Assembly (NCBI RefSeq): GCF_030317105.1
Contig: NZ_JASZYG010000001.1
Span: 930,001 to 994,000 of the forward strand
DNA length: 64,000 nucleotides
From: Variovorax brevis
GTDB taxonomy: Bacteria; Pseudomonadota; Gammaproteobacteria; Burkholderiales; Burkholderiaceae_C
Direction: 5' to 3'
Of this stretch, positions 39,204-48,235 are shown in pieces. A program made the position numbers and the translations under genes. The notes below the pieces were generated by a model. The model saw nothing but the letters and a program-made list of their open reading frames with translations. It was not told the DNA's origin and did no database searches. The number at the start of each line of letters is the position of its first letter. Within the stretch, counting starts at the first letter, position 1.

Positions 39204-40358
39204 ATGATTTCGGCCGCCGCCTCCCAGACCCGCCTCCGGGCGCTTGCCTTCGCGCTTTCGGCGCTGACACTTGCCGGATGCGGTGGCGGCGGTGGCGGCG
39301 GTGGCGGCGGTGGCGGCGGTGGTGGAGATGGCAATGCCGGCGCACCCGCATCGCCCGCCGTCAATGCAAGCGCATCGCCTTCGACGCCCGAACTGCCCGC
39401 GGATGCCTCGCTCGTGACCTCCGTTCCGCCCGTGACCTACGCGGCCACGTCCGAGGAGTACAAGGCCTTCACTCGACTCAACAACGAGCGCCAACGCTGC
39501 GGCTTCGGCCTGCTCGCGCAGAACGCCCTGCTGGACGTGGCCGTGCGCGGCCATGCCAACTACCTCTTGCTGAACTTCGCCACGGGTCACTTCCAGGACC
39601 CCACTAAGCCCGCGTTCACCGGAAACAGCCCCGCAGACCGCGCCCGTGCGGCCGGCTATGCGTTCTCAGTCATCCAGGACGACCTGAGCGAGATCGATGG
39701 CTCCAGCGCCATCGCAGGCTACGGGGAGGCAGCGATCCGCGGGCTCCTGAGCGCGCCCTTCCATGCGCTGAGCCTGCTCTCTTCGTCGCGCGACCTGGGC
39801 ATCTCGGTCATGAATTCGGACATGACCAACACCACCGCGAAATTCGGTCCGCGCGTGCTTGCGTCGCTCGCGCTGGGCATCTCGCAAGGCGCGACAGCGC
39901 AGTTGCCGGGCCGGGCACAGCTGCAGACCTTTCCGTGCGAAGGCACCACCGGAACGGCCTACCAGTTGACCAACGAGTCGCCCAACCCGATCCCGGGCCG
40001 CGACCTGCGCGTCCAGCCCATCGGGCAGCCCATCATGGTGGTGGTGCGAACAGGCCAGCAACTGCGCATCACGTCCGCTTCCCTGGTGAACAAGTCGAAT
40101 GGTTCGCCCGTGGCCCTGCGCCCGGTGCTCGATTCCCGCAACGACTCGACCGGAAGCATCACGGACATGAACGCGGCGGTCGTCATGCCGGACGTGCCGC
40201 TGCAGCCCGGCACCGAGTACACGGTTACGCTGAACGGCACCAACACGACCACCACCAACGTGAATGGCGTGAGGACAAGCACAGGCACCAATCCGGCCAT
40301 CACCACCAATGCCTCCGGCGCATTCACGAAGAGCTTTACGTTCAGGACCGGCACCTGA
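39204..40358 (+). CDS. CAP/SCP-domain lipoprotein with polyglycine linker
   Basis: The 384-residue predicted lipoprotein (lipobox LAGC near residue 25) has a run of 15 glycines right after the lipid anchor. A CAP domain follows from about residue 75 (FTRLNNERQRCGFGLLAQNALLDVAV), and then a C-terminal beta-rich domain with a Thr/Asn-rich end. Bacterial CAP domains are secreted proteins of unclear activity. The ATG at 39204 was chosen over upstream TTG 39186 because the signal peptide begins there. The glycine run is encoded by a 9-base tandem repeat and is probably length-variable. Confidence 0.85.
   Translation: MISAAASQTRLRALAFALSALTLAGCGGGGGGGGGGGGGGGDGNAGAPASPAVNASASPSTPELPADASLVTSVPPVTYAATSEEYKAFTRLNNERQRCGFGLLAQNALLDVAVRGHANYLLLNFATGHFQDPTKPAFTGNSPADRARAAGYAFSVIQDDLSEIDGSSAIAGYGEAAIRGLLSAPFHALSLLSSSRDLGISVMNSDMTNTTAKFGPRVLASLALGISQGATAQLPGRAQLQTFPCEGTTGTAYQLTNESPNPIPGRDLRVQPIGQPIMVVVRTGQQLRITSASLVNKSNGSPVALRPVLDSRNDSTGSITDMNAAVVMPDVPLQPGTEYTVTLNGTNTTTTNVNGVRTSTGTNPAITTNASGAFTKSFTFRTGT
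39282..39326. repeat. Tandem GGTGGCGGC repeat within the CAP lipoprotein gene
   Basis: Four perfect 9-base copies and one diverged copy encode 15 glycines. The unit is in frame, so slippage changes linker length without a frameshift. Confidence 0.95.
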
Positions 40359-40367
40359 GCGAAGCGG

Positions 40368-41660
40368 TCACGCGAGCCGCGGTTTGCCCGCGCCAATCAG
40401 CGCCTCGATCGACGCCGTGCCCAACGCGACCGCGTCGTACTGCGCGAACTCCCGGGACAGCCGCTTCGCATGCTCGCGATATGAAGCTTCCGCGATGACT
40501 TTTCGAACTGCGCTTCGCACCGCGTCCGGCGTCGGCGTCGACGTTCGAAGATTGACGCCCGCGCCGCTCCAGGCCACGCGGGCAGCGACTTCGGGCTTGT
40601 CCTCCGTCGTGCCGGCGACGACGAGGGGCACACCATGCGAGAGTGCAAGCTGCACACCGCCGTATCCGCCGTTGGTCACCATCACCGACGTTCGCGGCAG
40701 CAAGTCCGCGTAGGGCAGCAAGGACGCAACGCGCACGTTGTCGGGCACGCGCGCCAAGCCGAGTTCCTGCGGCTGGCGTCCGCCGGTGGCCAGGACGACG
40801 AGCACGTTTTCATCTGCAAGTCCTTCGATGGCCGGTGCGAAGAGATCGGGCCTTGCGTTGGCGATCGTGCCTTGCGACACATGCACCACGGGCCGCGAGC
40901 CGTCGAGTTCGTCGAACCAGGCGGGACGCTCCACGCCGCTTGGCGGGTCCACCGGGAGAATGCCGATGAAGTCGATGTTGCCCGGCATGTCCGATCGCGG
41001 GTACTCGAAGCCGGGAACCGTCGGCAGGAGGAATCGCGAAATGTGCCGCGGCGCGTCGAACAGGAAGCCTGCGGGCTCCAGATCCACGAGCGCACGGGTG
41101 CGTTGCCAATGCCGCTGCACGCCGCGAAAGATGACATGCTCGACGAGCCAGTTGAGCAGCGCATTGCGCACGCGGCCCGCGGCCGTCGGCACCGGCGGCA
41201 GGCCGAGGCCGAAGGGTGCCGTGTCCCGGCTGCGAAGCACGCAGGGCAGCACACTCAAGGTCGCGAGCGGAATGTCCAGGCGTTCATGCGCGATCCCCGC
41301 ACCGAACATCGTCGGGTCCGCAACCAGCACTTCGGGATGCCACTCGCGCACGATGGCGGAGATGTCGGCGTATTGCCCGGGCGCGGCGTCGATGAAGATT
41401 CGCGTCAGGTCGAAGCGCAGTTGATCGAGACCTTTCAGTTCAGAGCGCCCCGGAAATTCCTTCTCGAGTTGAAGATCGTCGTAGTCGCGTGCGACCGCGT
41501 AACCCGTGAAGTGCGCGCCGGTCGCCTCGATTCGGGCGGCATGTTTGCGGCCGCTGTACCAGCGCACTTCATGGCCACGCGCAACCATCGAGCGTGCCAG
41601 CGGAATCAGCGGGTTGATGTGCCCGATGACCGGTACGGTGGCGAAGAGCATCCGGGCCAT
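40368..41660 (-). CDS. UGT/MGT-family glycosyltransferase
   Basis: The 430-residue GT1 (UDP-glycosyltransferase fold) protein starts with FATVPVIGHINPLIPLARSMVARGHEV. It carries the C-terminal sugar-nucleotide signature region VMVTNGGYGGVQLALSHGVPLVVAGTTEDKPEVAARV. The acceptor is unknown; macrolides, flavonoids and lipids are known for the family. The start has GGAGGTG upstream. It ends 9 bases from the convergent CAP lipoprotein stop. Confidence 0.9.
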   Translation of the reverse strand: MARMLFATVPVIGHINPLIPLARSMVARGHEVRWYSGRKHAARIEATGAHFTGYAVARDYDDLQLEKEFPGRSELKGLDQLRFDLTRIFIDAAPGQYADISAIVREWHPEVLVADPTMFGAGIAHERLDIPLATLSVLPCVLRSRDTAPFGLGLPPVPTAAGRVRNALLNWLVEHVIFRGVQRHWQRTRALVDLEPAGFLFDAPRHISRFLLPTVPGFEYPRSDMPGNIDFIGILPVDPPSGVERPAWFDELDGSRPVVHVSQGTIANARPDLFAPAIEGLADENVLVVLATGGRQPQELGLARVPDNVRVASLLPYADLLPRTSVMVTNGGYGGVQLALSHGVPLVVAGTTEDKPEVAARVAWSGAGVNLRTSTPTPDAVRSAVRKVIAEASYREHAKRLSREFAQYDAVALGTASIEALIGAGKPRLA

Positions 41661-41829
41661 GGCTGAACACCTCCTTCAGAAAAACCTTGCGCGGCCTGGC
41701 GGGCCGACATGACGCTCTGACGCAATAGTTGCGAGCTCACGCCCAGACGGAAGTCCGGCCCGCCCTGGAAGTTGATGTTTGCAGCATCGTCCAACAGAGG
41801 CCAATCCGCAAGAAGTCGACGTTCAGGTG

Positions 41830-41982
41830 CTATTGCCGCAGGATCTTTTCCATCGCCCTTCCCTTTGCCAACTCGTCAATCAGCTTGTGCAGATGGCGAA
41901 TCTTTTGCATGAGCGGATCTTCGATGTCTTCCACGCGAACACCGCAGACCACGCCCGTGATGAGCGAACTGTTCGGATGCAT
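41830..41982 (-). pseudogene. C-terminal remnant of a DUF2200 protein
   Basis: Fifty codons from the ATG at 41982 read [20 protein letters not shown] and end with [18 protein letters not shown], the conserved C-terminal half of DUF2200 proteins (recognised from memory). The first half, with its usual RIYTTSFASVYPLY-type start, is absent in all three frames upstream; the frame stays open upstream to GTG 42075 but reads as unrelated residues. The remnant lies in a 488-base stretch (41661-42148) that otherwise holds no gene I can support, which fits decay by deletion. Confidence 0.6.
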
Positions 41983-42148
41983 CGCTTGCGCAACACGCTG
42001 GATGTCCCCACCCTGGACGATGTCGACCCCGAAGAGCTGGCGAACGCGCCCCTGAACTTCGTCGACAACGCGCACGACCGGACAGACAGGGCGCCCGCCG
42101 ATACACGCCTGATGTAGCCGGAGCGGAAGCCAGCGCGGCGCCGGCCCT

Positions 42149-43117
42149 TCAATCGAGCCGGATTCCCTTGGCCTTGATCAAGCGGCCAAGGCTGTCCGCT
42201 TCGCGCTGGATGATCGCGGCCGTCTCGGCCGGCGTCGTCGACATCGGCTCGAGGCCCGCGTCGGCGATGGCCTTTTGCATCTGGGGCGCCGCTGTCGCCT
42301 TGCGGATTTCCGCGTGCATGCGTTCGACGATCTCCGGCGGCGTCCGGGCGGGCATCCAGAATCCCAGCCAGGTCAACACTTCCAGCCCTGGATAGCTCTC
42401 CGCCAGCGTCGGCACCTCTGGCATTGCCGGGTTGCGCTTGCCTCCCGTGTACGCGATGGCCTTGATGCGGCCAGACTTGATGTTCGGCAGTGCCGAGACC
42501 GGCGGCTCGAAGCCGAGCATCACCTGCCCGCCGATCAGGTCCGTCATGGCGCTCTGCTTGTAGGGCACATGCAGCAGTTCAATGCCTGCCGCCTCCTGGA
42601 ACAGCTCGAAGCCCAGGTGCGCCGTGCTGCCCGACCCATACGACGCAAAGCTCAGCTTGCCGGGCTCCTTCCTTGCAAGCGCCACCAGTTCCTTCACGTT
42701 GCCGGCAGGCACCCTCGGGTTGGCGATGATGAACGAGCCGCCCTTCAGCGCCTGCGTCACGGGCACCAGGTCGGCCTGCGGGTTGTATGGCAGCTTCGAC
42801 AGCAGGAAGGGCGTCATCGTGAACGGGTTGCTGGTCGAGAACAGGATGGTGTAGCCATCCGGCGCCGACTTGGCGACAGCGTCGGTGCCGATGGTCGACA
42901 GCGCGCCCGGCCGGTTCTCCACGACCACGGGCACGCCCAGTGCCTTGCCAAGCAGTTCGGCATAGATGCGCGCGAACACGTCGGACCCAACGCCCGCCGG
43001 TGTCGGCGTGACGATGCGGATGGGGCGGCTGGGCCAGACATCGGCGGCAAGCGTGGCCGTCGGCGCAAGGCCCAGGCACAGTGCGGCAGCCCCGACAAGG
43101 CGATGGAGCAGATTCAT
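42149..43117 (-). CDS. Bug-type tripartite tricarboxylate transporter binding protein
   Basis: The 322-residue periplasmic protein has a signal ending at TLAAD, then the Bug motifs [35 protein letters not shown] and [17 protein letters not shown]. It is the last gene of a five-gene operon starting at 47164, so its ligand is probably the substrate of that pathway. No TctA/TctB is adjacent. The ATG at 43117 has an AGGAG site. Confidence 0.9.
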   Translation of the reverse strand: MNLLHRLVGAAALCLGLAPTATLAADVWPSRPIRIVTPTPAGVGSDVFARIYAELLGKALGVPVVVENRPGALSTIGTDAVAKSAPDGYTILFSTSNPFTMTPFLLSKLPYNPQADLVPVTQALKGGSFIIANPRVPAGNVKELVALARKEPGKLSFASYGSGSTAHLGFELFQEAAGIELLHVPYKQSAMTDLIGGQVMLGFEPPVSALPNIKSGRIKAIAYTGGKRNPAMPEVPTLAESYPGLEVLTWLGFWMPARTPPEIVERMHAEIRKATAAPQMQKAIADAGLEPMSTTPAETAAIIQREADSLGRLIKAKGIRLD

Positions 43118-43145
43118 GAAAGTCTCCTGTGTGTTGTGTGTCTTG

Positions 43146-44342
43146 TCAGCGCGCCCGCAGGGGTGGATACGTGATGCCATCCAGCCCCGGCACCGTGACC
43201 TTTGCGGGGTCGTTGCCGTGGGCCTGCAACTGGTCCACCGCGTAGTCGGTCACGCAGCCCGACAGCAACTGGCGCGGGTCTTCCAGCACCACGCGCAGCC
43301 GTTTGTTGAGCGCAAGCCAGTCGTCCGGGCCGGCGATGGCGGGCATCTCGCCGACCGAAGTGGTGTTCGAATCGATCGCGGGGCGAATGACGGAACCGGG
43401 CTCGAAGGCCGGATAACCCTCGTACATCAGCGGCCCGAGTTCGCTGACGGTGCGCGTGCGCGTCCACAGCTGGCGCATCGGCGCCTCGAAGGCACGCACG
43501 GCGGCAAGGTCAGGCAGCTTTGCCACCTGGAAGTCCGGGCCATGCGGCGCGATGTACAGGCGCTCCAGCGGCAACTGTTTTCGCGAGGCGCCAAGGATCA
43601 TGGCGGCCACCGAATTCGTGGTCCACGTGACGCCGGCGGTCGGCCTGCCCTGCTTGCCGACGATCAGCGCCATCGCGCGATTCCAGTCGATCTCATGGCA
43701 ATCGAGCCAGGCAATCACGCGATGTGCGATGTCCATGCCAACCAGGAAGAAGGTCGCGATCATCACCGCGTTCATCGGCACGGTCGCGCCCGCGGCGTCG
43801 CCCTTTGCTTCGAGGTAGTGGGTGCGAAGGTCGGCTGCGCTGAAGCTCCCGGGCTGGCGCAAGGCACGCTCGAGATAGCGCTCAGTGAGTTCGCACGAGT
43901 AGTTCACGAGTTTGGCAATCGCCTGTTCGCGACCACGGTAGGCGGCCACCGCAATATGGTCTCGCCAGAGGGCTACAGAGTTCGCCGCGCGTGCGACACG
44001 CGTGCTCTCGATGAGTCGCTGCGACTCGTCGCGCCAAAGGCTGCCTTGCGGATCGAGTTCGCGCATCTTGAGCAGCGACGCGACCGCCGGCCCGTGGTGC
44101 GAGATGCCTGCCAGCTCCTTGAAGCCGCGCGTGGAAAAACGAAAGCCCTGGATCTCAGGATCGCGCCCGCCGCCTGGAAACAGCACGATGTCGGTGGCCG
44201 TGGCCACGATCAGCGGATCGTTGGCGGTGGCAGAAGCCGTCAGGGCCGCCAGCTTTGCGCCGATGCTGTCGGCGGTGGCGGTGTAGGTCTCGAACAGGCG
44301 TACCAGCTCGGGGCTTTCAGGGATCGATGCGCTTGCACTCAT
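43146..44342 (-). CDS. Conserved hypothetical protein in aldolase operon
   Basis: I do not recognise the family of this 398-residue protein. It has no signal peptide or membrane segment. It contains DIVLFPGGGRDPEIQGFRF near the N-terminus, and HEIDWNRAMALIVGKQGRPTAGVTWTTNS and LYIAPHGPDFQ in the middle. The start overlaps the stop of the EPTP-repeat gene as ATGA, so it is co-translated with that gene. Context points to a step in, or a support role for, the same catabolic pathway. Confidence 0.75.
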   Translation of the reverse strand: MSASASIPESPELVRLFETYTATADSIGAKLAALTASATANDPLIVATATDIVLFPGGGRDPEIQGFRFSTRGFKELAGISHHGPAVASLLKMRELDPQGSLWRDESQRLIESTRVARAANSVALWRDHIAVAAYRGREQAIAKLVNYSCELTERYLERALRQPGSFSAADLRTHYLEAKGDAAGATVPMNAVMIATFFLVGMDIAHRVIAWLDCHEIDWNRAMALIVGKQGRPTAGVTWTTNSVAAMILGASRKQLPLERLYIAPHGPDFQVAKLPDLAAVRAFEAPMRQLWTRTRTVSELGPLMYEGYPAFEPGSVIRPAIDSNTTSVGEMPAIAGPDDWLALNKRLRVVLEDPRQLLSGCVTDYAVDQLQAHGNDPAKVTVPGLDGITYPPLRAR

Positions 44343-45436
44343 GACGCGCCTTTCATGCCTTCATCATCGAGCCGGTACACGCGGCTGGGCGTGCGAAACC
44401 GCACCGCGCCACTCAGGCTGTTCGCCACCACCAGGTAGTGCCGGCCGTTGTCCTCGAAGGCGCATGCGTCGGTGCCACCTGAAGTGGAGAAGGCTTGGTC
44501 CACCTGCATCCTGCCGCCCTCCATGCGATAGATCACCGAGTCCAGTCCGGGGATGGGTTGCTCACGCGTGCCGTGCAGGAAGTTGACCTGAACCAGCCGC
44601 CCGCCTTGCGCCGTCGCGATCCATTCGAACTCGCGTCCGCCCGGGCCGCTGAGCGTCTGGTGCACGACGAATCGGCCACCCTGCCACTGGTAGAGCAGCG
44701 TGTCGTGGTGAAGGTTGGCAAAGGCCAGCCACGACTCGCCTTCCGCCTCGAAAAAGCAGAAGGCCCGGCCCGTCTTTCCCTCGAGTTCCTGGAAAGGCTC
44801 GAAGTTGTCGCCGTTCCAGCGAAGGATTTGCGAGGGCACGGCATGGTCCGCGTACGCCAGCAATTTCTCGCCGCCGACCTCCATGAAAGCCCAGTTGTAG
44901 CCCCATGCGGAGCGCACCGTTTGAAACGGCACGAAGCGCTCGCCATTCCACTCAAAGATGCAGGAGTCGGCGGGTTGCGCAGGCGTCTCGTCGGGCATCG
45001 AGACGTTCTGTGCGAACGCCAGGAAATGCCGGCCGTCGAAGCTGAAGTGCTTCCACTGCTTGGCCGCGAACCCTTGCAACTTCTGAAAGGCTTCGAAGCG
45101 GCCGTCGACGATCTCGAAGATCGTCGACGACACGTTCAGGTCGTAAGGGTTCTGGCCCGTGCGCAGGCTCGCCGTTGCCAGGAAGCCGCGTTGACCGATG
45201 CGAAAGTACTCCGCGTCCTCGCCGCCCGGCACGTCGAGCCGCGCATGCTCGACAAAGCGGCCACCGTCCCAGCGATAGACCAGCGCATCGGTGGCGCTGT
45301 TGCCCAGCGTCATCAACGCGGGCTGGCCAGGCACGTCGTACGCGAGTTGCGGCACGACGAGGTAGCGCTCGCCCGCGTGAACAAAAGTTTCGACGGCGCG
45401 GGCGCCGGACGTATCGAGTTCCTGGATGCAGTGCAT
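44339..45436 (-). CDS. EPTP/EAR-repeat beta-propeller protein
   Basis: The 365-residue protein consists of about seven repeats of roughly 48 residues. Each has an F-x-x-F/H-Q turn, an aromatic strand and a LAFAN-like strand, for example GRFEAFQKLQGFAAKQWKHF then FLAFAQN, and FEPFQELEGKTGRAFCFF then WLAFANL. This is the EPTP (epitempin/EAR) propeller pattern, known mainly from animal LGI and VLGR1 proteins. There is no signal peptide after the chosen ATG at 45436. It sits in a catabolic operon and is coupled by ATGA to an unknown protein. An enzyme or binding role is possible. Confidence 0.78.
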   Translation of the reverse strand: MHCIQELDTSGARAVETFVHAGERYLVVPQLAYDVPGQPALMTLGNSATDALVYRWDGGRFVEHARLDVPGGEDAEYFRIGQRGFLATASLRTGQNPYDLNVSSTIFEIVDGRFEAFQKLQGFAAKQWKHFSFDGRHFLAFAQNVSMPDETPAQPADSCIFEWNGERFVPFQTVRSAWGYNWAFMEVGGEKLLAYADHAVPSQILRWNGDNFEPFQELEGKTGRAFCFFEAEGESWLAFANLHHDTLLYQWQGGRFVVHQTLSGPGGREFEWIATAQGGRLVQVNFLHGTREQPIPGLDSVIYRMEGGRMQVDQAFSTSGGTDACAFEDNGRHYLVVANSLSGAVRFRTPSRVYRLDDEGMKGAS

Positions 45437-45444
45437 GGCCAGAC

Positions 45445-46323
45445 TCAAAAGCCGAACAGGCGCGCCGGGTTGTCGACCAGCACCTTCTTGCGCGCGCCCG
45501 CGTCCGGTATCCAGTCGCCGATGAGGTTCAGCAACTCGCCGGTGTCGCGCCCGCCTTCGGGAATGTGCGGCCAGTCGCTCCCCCAGATCACGCGGTCGGG
45601 CACCGTGTCGACGATCGCTTGCGCCAGCGGCTTGAGCTTGGCGTAGTTGCCATCCTTTGCCAGCCGGTACGGACCCGAGAGCTTGAACCATCCCTTGCCG
45701 TCGTGCACCGCGCGCAGCAGGCGGTCGAAGTCGGTGCGTGTGAGGCCATCACTCTCCAGCATGTAGCCCATGTGGTCGATGACGAAGTCGCTTTCAAGGT
45801 CGGGCAGCGCGGGGATCAGGTCGCGCACCACCCAGCCCGGTGTGTAGAACTGGACGTGCCAGCCCAGCGCGCGCGTGCGTTCAATGCTCTGCCTGATGAA
45901 CGTGCGCAACTGCGCGGTGGGCAGCGCCGAGCGCAGGAACAGGTCGAGCCGCAGCGCGCGCACGCCTCGGGCATGCATCGCCTTCAGTTCGTCGACGCTC
46001 GTGTCGTCATCGACCATCGCCACACCGCGGGCCCTCGAACCGGCGAGGTCGAGCGCATCGAGCATGCAACTGTTGTCCGTTCCGTAGAAGCTGGGCTGCA
46101 CGATCACGAAGCGATCGACGCCGAGGGCGCCCAGCGCGCGATCGAGTTGCGCCAGATTGCCGTCGGGCAAGGTGTAGTGCGGATGCGGCACGCGCGGATA
46201 GCGATCTGCGGGGCCAAAGATGTGAATGTGCGAATCGCAGGCACCGGCAGGCACTTCGAACTGCGGGCGCGTCAGCGTGGCTGCGTCGCGCATGGGTTTG
46301 GAAAGCAGGATGTCAGTGCTCAT
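45445..46323 (-). CDS. Amidohydrolase family protein, LigI-like
   Basis: The 292-residue TIM-barrel hydrolase resembles 2-pyrone-4,6-dicarboxylate hydrolase (LigI) and related amidohydrolase-2 lactonases. It begins with the metal-site motif DSHIHIFGP near residue 30 and ends with VIWGSDWPH, holding the catalytic Asp. VIDHMGYM supplies another metal or substrate ligand. The start overlaps the end of the aldolase gene by 11 bases, and the EPTP gene follows after 8. It probably opens a lactone or ring in the operon's pathway. Confidence 0.88.
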   Translation of the reverse strand: MSTDILLSKPMRDAATLTRPQFEVPAGACDSHIHIFGPADRYPRVPHPHYTLPDGNLAQLDRALGALGVDRFVIVQPSFYGTDNSCMLDALDLAGSRARGVAMVDDDTSVDELKAMHARGVRALRLDLFLRSALPTAQLRTFIRQSIERTRALGWHVQFYTPGWVVRDLIPALPDLESDFVIDHMGYMLESDGLTRTDFDRLLRAVHDGKGWFKLSGPYRLAKDGNYAKLKPLAQAIVDTVPDRVIWGSDWPHIPEGGRDTGELLNLIGDWIPDAGARKKVLVDNPARLFGF

Positions 46324-47164
46324 GGTGTCTTTGAAAAGCCTCAGGGTTCACGGATGCCAGCGCTTGCGCGACGCGATCATGCATGGCCGCCAGCAGAAGA
46401 TCGGTGTCGATGCCGGTCATGAGAAAGGGTGCGGCGCCGCGCCGGATGAAGTCGGCGACATAGGCCGCATCAGCGACGCCGCCGATCATCAACGCCTTGC
46501 CGGCGCGCTGGCACGCTGCCAGCGCGTGTTCGTGCGCTTCGCGCATCTTCGGATGCACCGGACCGCCCGCCACGCCGAGTTCGGCACTGAGGTCGTTGCT
46601 GCCGATCGCCAGCAGGTCAACGCCTTCGACGCGCGCGATGGCCTCGATGTTCTCGATACCGCGCGGACTCTCGATCAGCAGCTTGACGACCGTCGACCGG
46701 TTTGCCGTCTCGTAGAGTTGCTTCGGCGGCAGCTTGCGATAGTCGACACAAGGCAGCGTGCCAATTGCCGAGCGATGCCCGAGCGGCGGAAAGCGGCAGG
46801 CGGCCACCACGTCTGCAGCCTGCTCCGGGGTTTCGATGCGCGGCACGATGATGCCGCTGGCACCCGCATCGAGCAGACGCCCGATTACGCCGTATTCGCG
46901 CTCCGGCACCCGTACGAAAGGCACGATGCCGACGTCCAGCGCCGCGGCGCAGATGGCCCCGGCCACGTCGATGGGCATGGTGCTGTGCTCGAGGTCGACC
47001 CAGATCGCGTGGTGGCCAGTGGCCTTGGCCAGGCGCGCGATCTCTGCGGTGCGGGCACCGCGAACGCCAAGCGCGGCGACAGGCTGCCGGCGCGCCAGGC
47101 GTGCCATGACGGTGTTGGTGGCGCGGGCTTCGAGCCACGCGTCGTCGGGGTTGTTTGTCTCCAT
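46313..47164 (-). CDS. HpcH/HpaI-type aldolase
   Basis: This class II metal-dependent aldolase has 283 residues and usually cleaves 4-hydroxy-2-oxo acids to pyruvate and an aldehyde. Family motifs are WVDLEHSTMPID, ASGIIVPRIETPEQA, LLIESPRGIENIEAI and IGSNDLSAELG. The metal Glu and Asp residues sit in these segments. It is the first gene of the operon that runs to 42149 and is divergent from a LysR gene. Together with the LigI-like hydrolase it suggests breakdown of an aromatic or hydroxy-keto-acid intermediate. Confidence 0.9.
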   Translation of the reverse strand: METNNPDDAWLEARATNTVMARLARRQPVAALGVRGARTAEIARLAKATGHHAIWVDLEHSTMPIDVAGAICAAALDVGIVPFVRVPEREYGVIGRLLDAGASGIIVPRIETPEQAADVVAACRFPPLGHRSAIGTLPCVDYRKLPPKQLYETANRSTVVKLLIESPRGIENIEAIARVEGVDLLAIGSNDLSAELGVAGGPVHPKMREAHEHALAACQRAGKALMIGGVADAAYVADFIRRGAAPFLMTGIDTDLLLAAMHDRVAQALASVNPEAFQRHHEH

Positions 47165-47195
47165 GCAGGCGATCGTAGGCAGCACGGCTTATATT

Positions 47196-47224
47196 TGGAA
47201 ATACTGATTTCAACTCGATTTCCA
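47196..47224. promoter_or_regulatory. Inverted repeat in LysR/aldolase intergenic region
   Basis: TGGAAAT at 47196-47202 pairs with ATTTCCA at 47218-47224 across 15 bases. It fills most of the 75-base AT-rich gap between the divergent genes and probably overlaps their promoters. Confidence 0.45.
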
Positions 47225-47238
47225 TACTTAAAACGTAT
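47224..47238. promoter_or_regulatory. LysR-type T-N11-A box
   Basis: ATAC-N7-GTAT contains T-N11-A with 4-bp dyad arms and ends just before the LysR start codon. This placement fits autoregulation. It shares a base with the adjacent inverted repeat. Confidence 0.5.
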
Positions 47239-47239
47239 C

Positions 47240-48145
47240 ATGGAACTTCGCCACCTGCGCTACTTCGTTGCCGTCGCCGAAGAACTGAACTTCACACGCG
47301 CCGCCGAACGGCTGCACATTGCGCAGCCGCCTTTGAGCACACAGATCCGCGCGCTGGAGCAGGAACTGGAAGTGCAGCTTTTCGAGCGGGACAAGCGACG
47401 TGTCTTCCTCACGCAGGCGGGGCGGCACTTTCTCGATCGTGCGCGCGGCATCCTCGCCGAAGTCGAATCGGCCCGGGGCGAAGCACGCAGCGCGGCCACC
47501 GGCGAAATCGGCAAGCTGGCGCTGGGCTACACCGCATCGTCGATGCTCTCGGTCGCCCTGCCCTCGGCCATCCGGCGCTTTCGCAGCGAGCATCCGCGCG
47601 CCACCCTTTCATTGCAGGAGATGACTTCACTCGACCAGCTCGACGCCGTGCATGCACGTGCGCTCGACGTGGCGATCCTGAGGCGCCCCGACGTGGTGGT
47701 ACCCACCGGCATCGTGATCGAGGAGTGGTACCAGGCGCCACTGCTTGCGGCCGTGCCCGAAGCGCATCCGCTGGCCAAAGGCTCGATCCGCATCGGCGAC
47801 CTGCGGGACCAGCCATTGATTCTCTATCCGCGCCACGCGGGCATCGGGCTCTACTGGAAGGTTCAGGAGCTGTGCGCCAAGGCCGGGTTCCGGCCGAACA
47901 TGGTGGAGGAAGCGCGCGACGCATCGACCATCATCGGCCTGGTCGCCGCCGGCGTCGGCATTGCGGTGGTGCCCAGCGATACGGAATGCATCGGCCTCAA
48001 AGGCGTTGTCTACCGCAAGCTTCTGGACAAGACGGCCGTGTCGACACTGCATCTGGCCTGGCGCGCCGGCGATGACAACCCCTACGTGAACCTGCTGCTC
48101 GACGGCCTTCGGCGTGCCACGCCAGGAAAGGGACGGCGCGGCTGA
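47240..48145 (+). CDS. LysR-type regulator of the aldolase operon
   Basis: The 301-residue protein has the LysR helix-turn-helix (RHLRYFVAVAEELNFTRAAERLHIAQPPLS) and a ligand-binding domain ending in AWRAGDDNPYVNLLL. The N-terminus is close to CatR/BenM-type regulators of aromatic acid use. It is divergent from the HpcH/HpaI aldolase operon with 75 bases between starts and probably activates it with a pathway intermediate as inducer. Confidence 0.92.
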   Translation: MELRHLRYFVAVAEELNFTRAAERLHIAQPPLSTQIRALEQELEVQLFERDKRRVFLTQAGRHFLDRARGILAEVESARGEARSAATGEIGKLALGYTASSMLSVALPSAIRRFRSEHPRATLSLQEMTSLDQLDAVHARALDVAILRRPDVVVPTGIVIEEWYQAPLLAAVPEAHPLAKGSIRIGDLRDQPLILYPRHAGIGLYWKVQELCAKAGFRPNMVEEARDASTIIGLVAAGVGIAVVPSDTECIGLKGVVYRKLLDKTAVSTLHLAWRAGDDNPYVNLLLDGLRRATPGKGRRG

Positions 48146-48235
48146 GCACGGCCAGCCGGCTCCGCGCCTCCGCCGGATGCCTCCCTGATCCTGCAGCGCT
48201 CGACCCTGCTGCGCGCACCGCACCGCACGCAGCCG

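Noticed and set aside
39282..39326. Tandem 9-base repeats as a possible CRISPR-like array
   Set aside because: No spacers; it is an in-frame glycine-coding microsatellite.
41729..42117. Plus-strand frames over the DUF2200 remnant
   Set aside because: No homology or ribosome site; the minus-strand remnant explains the codon pattern.
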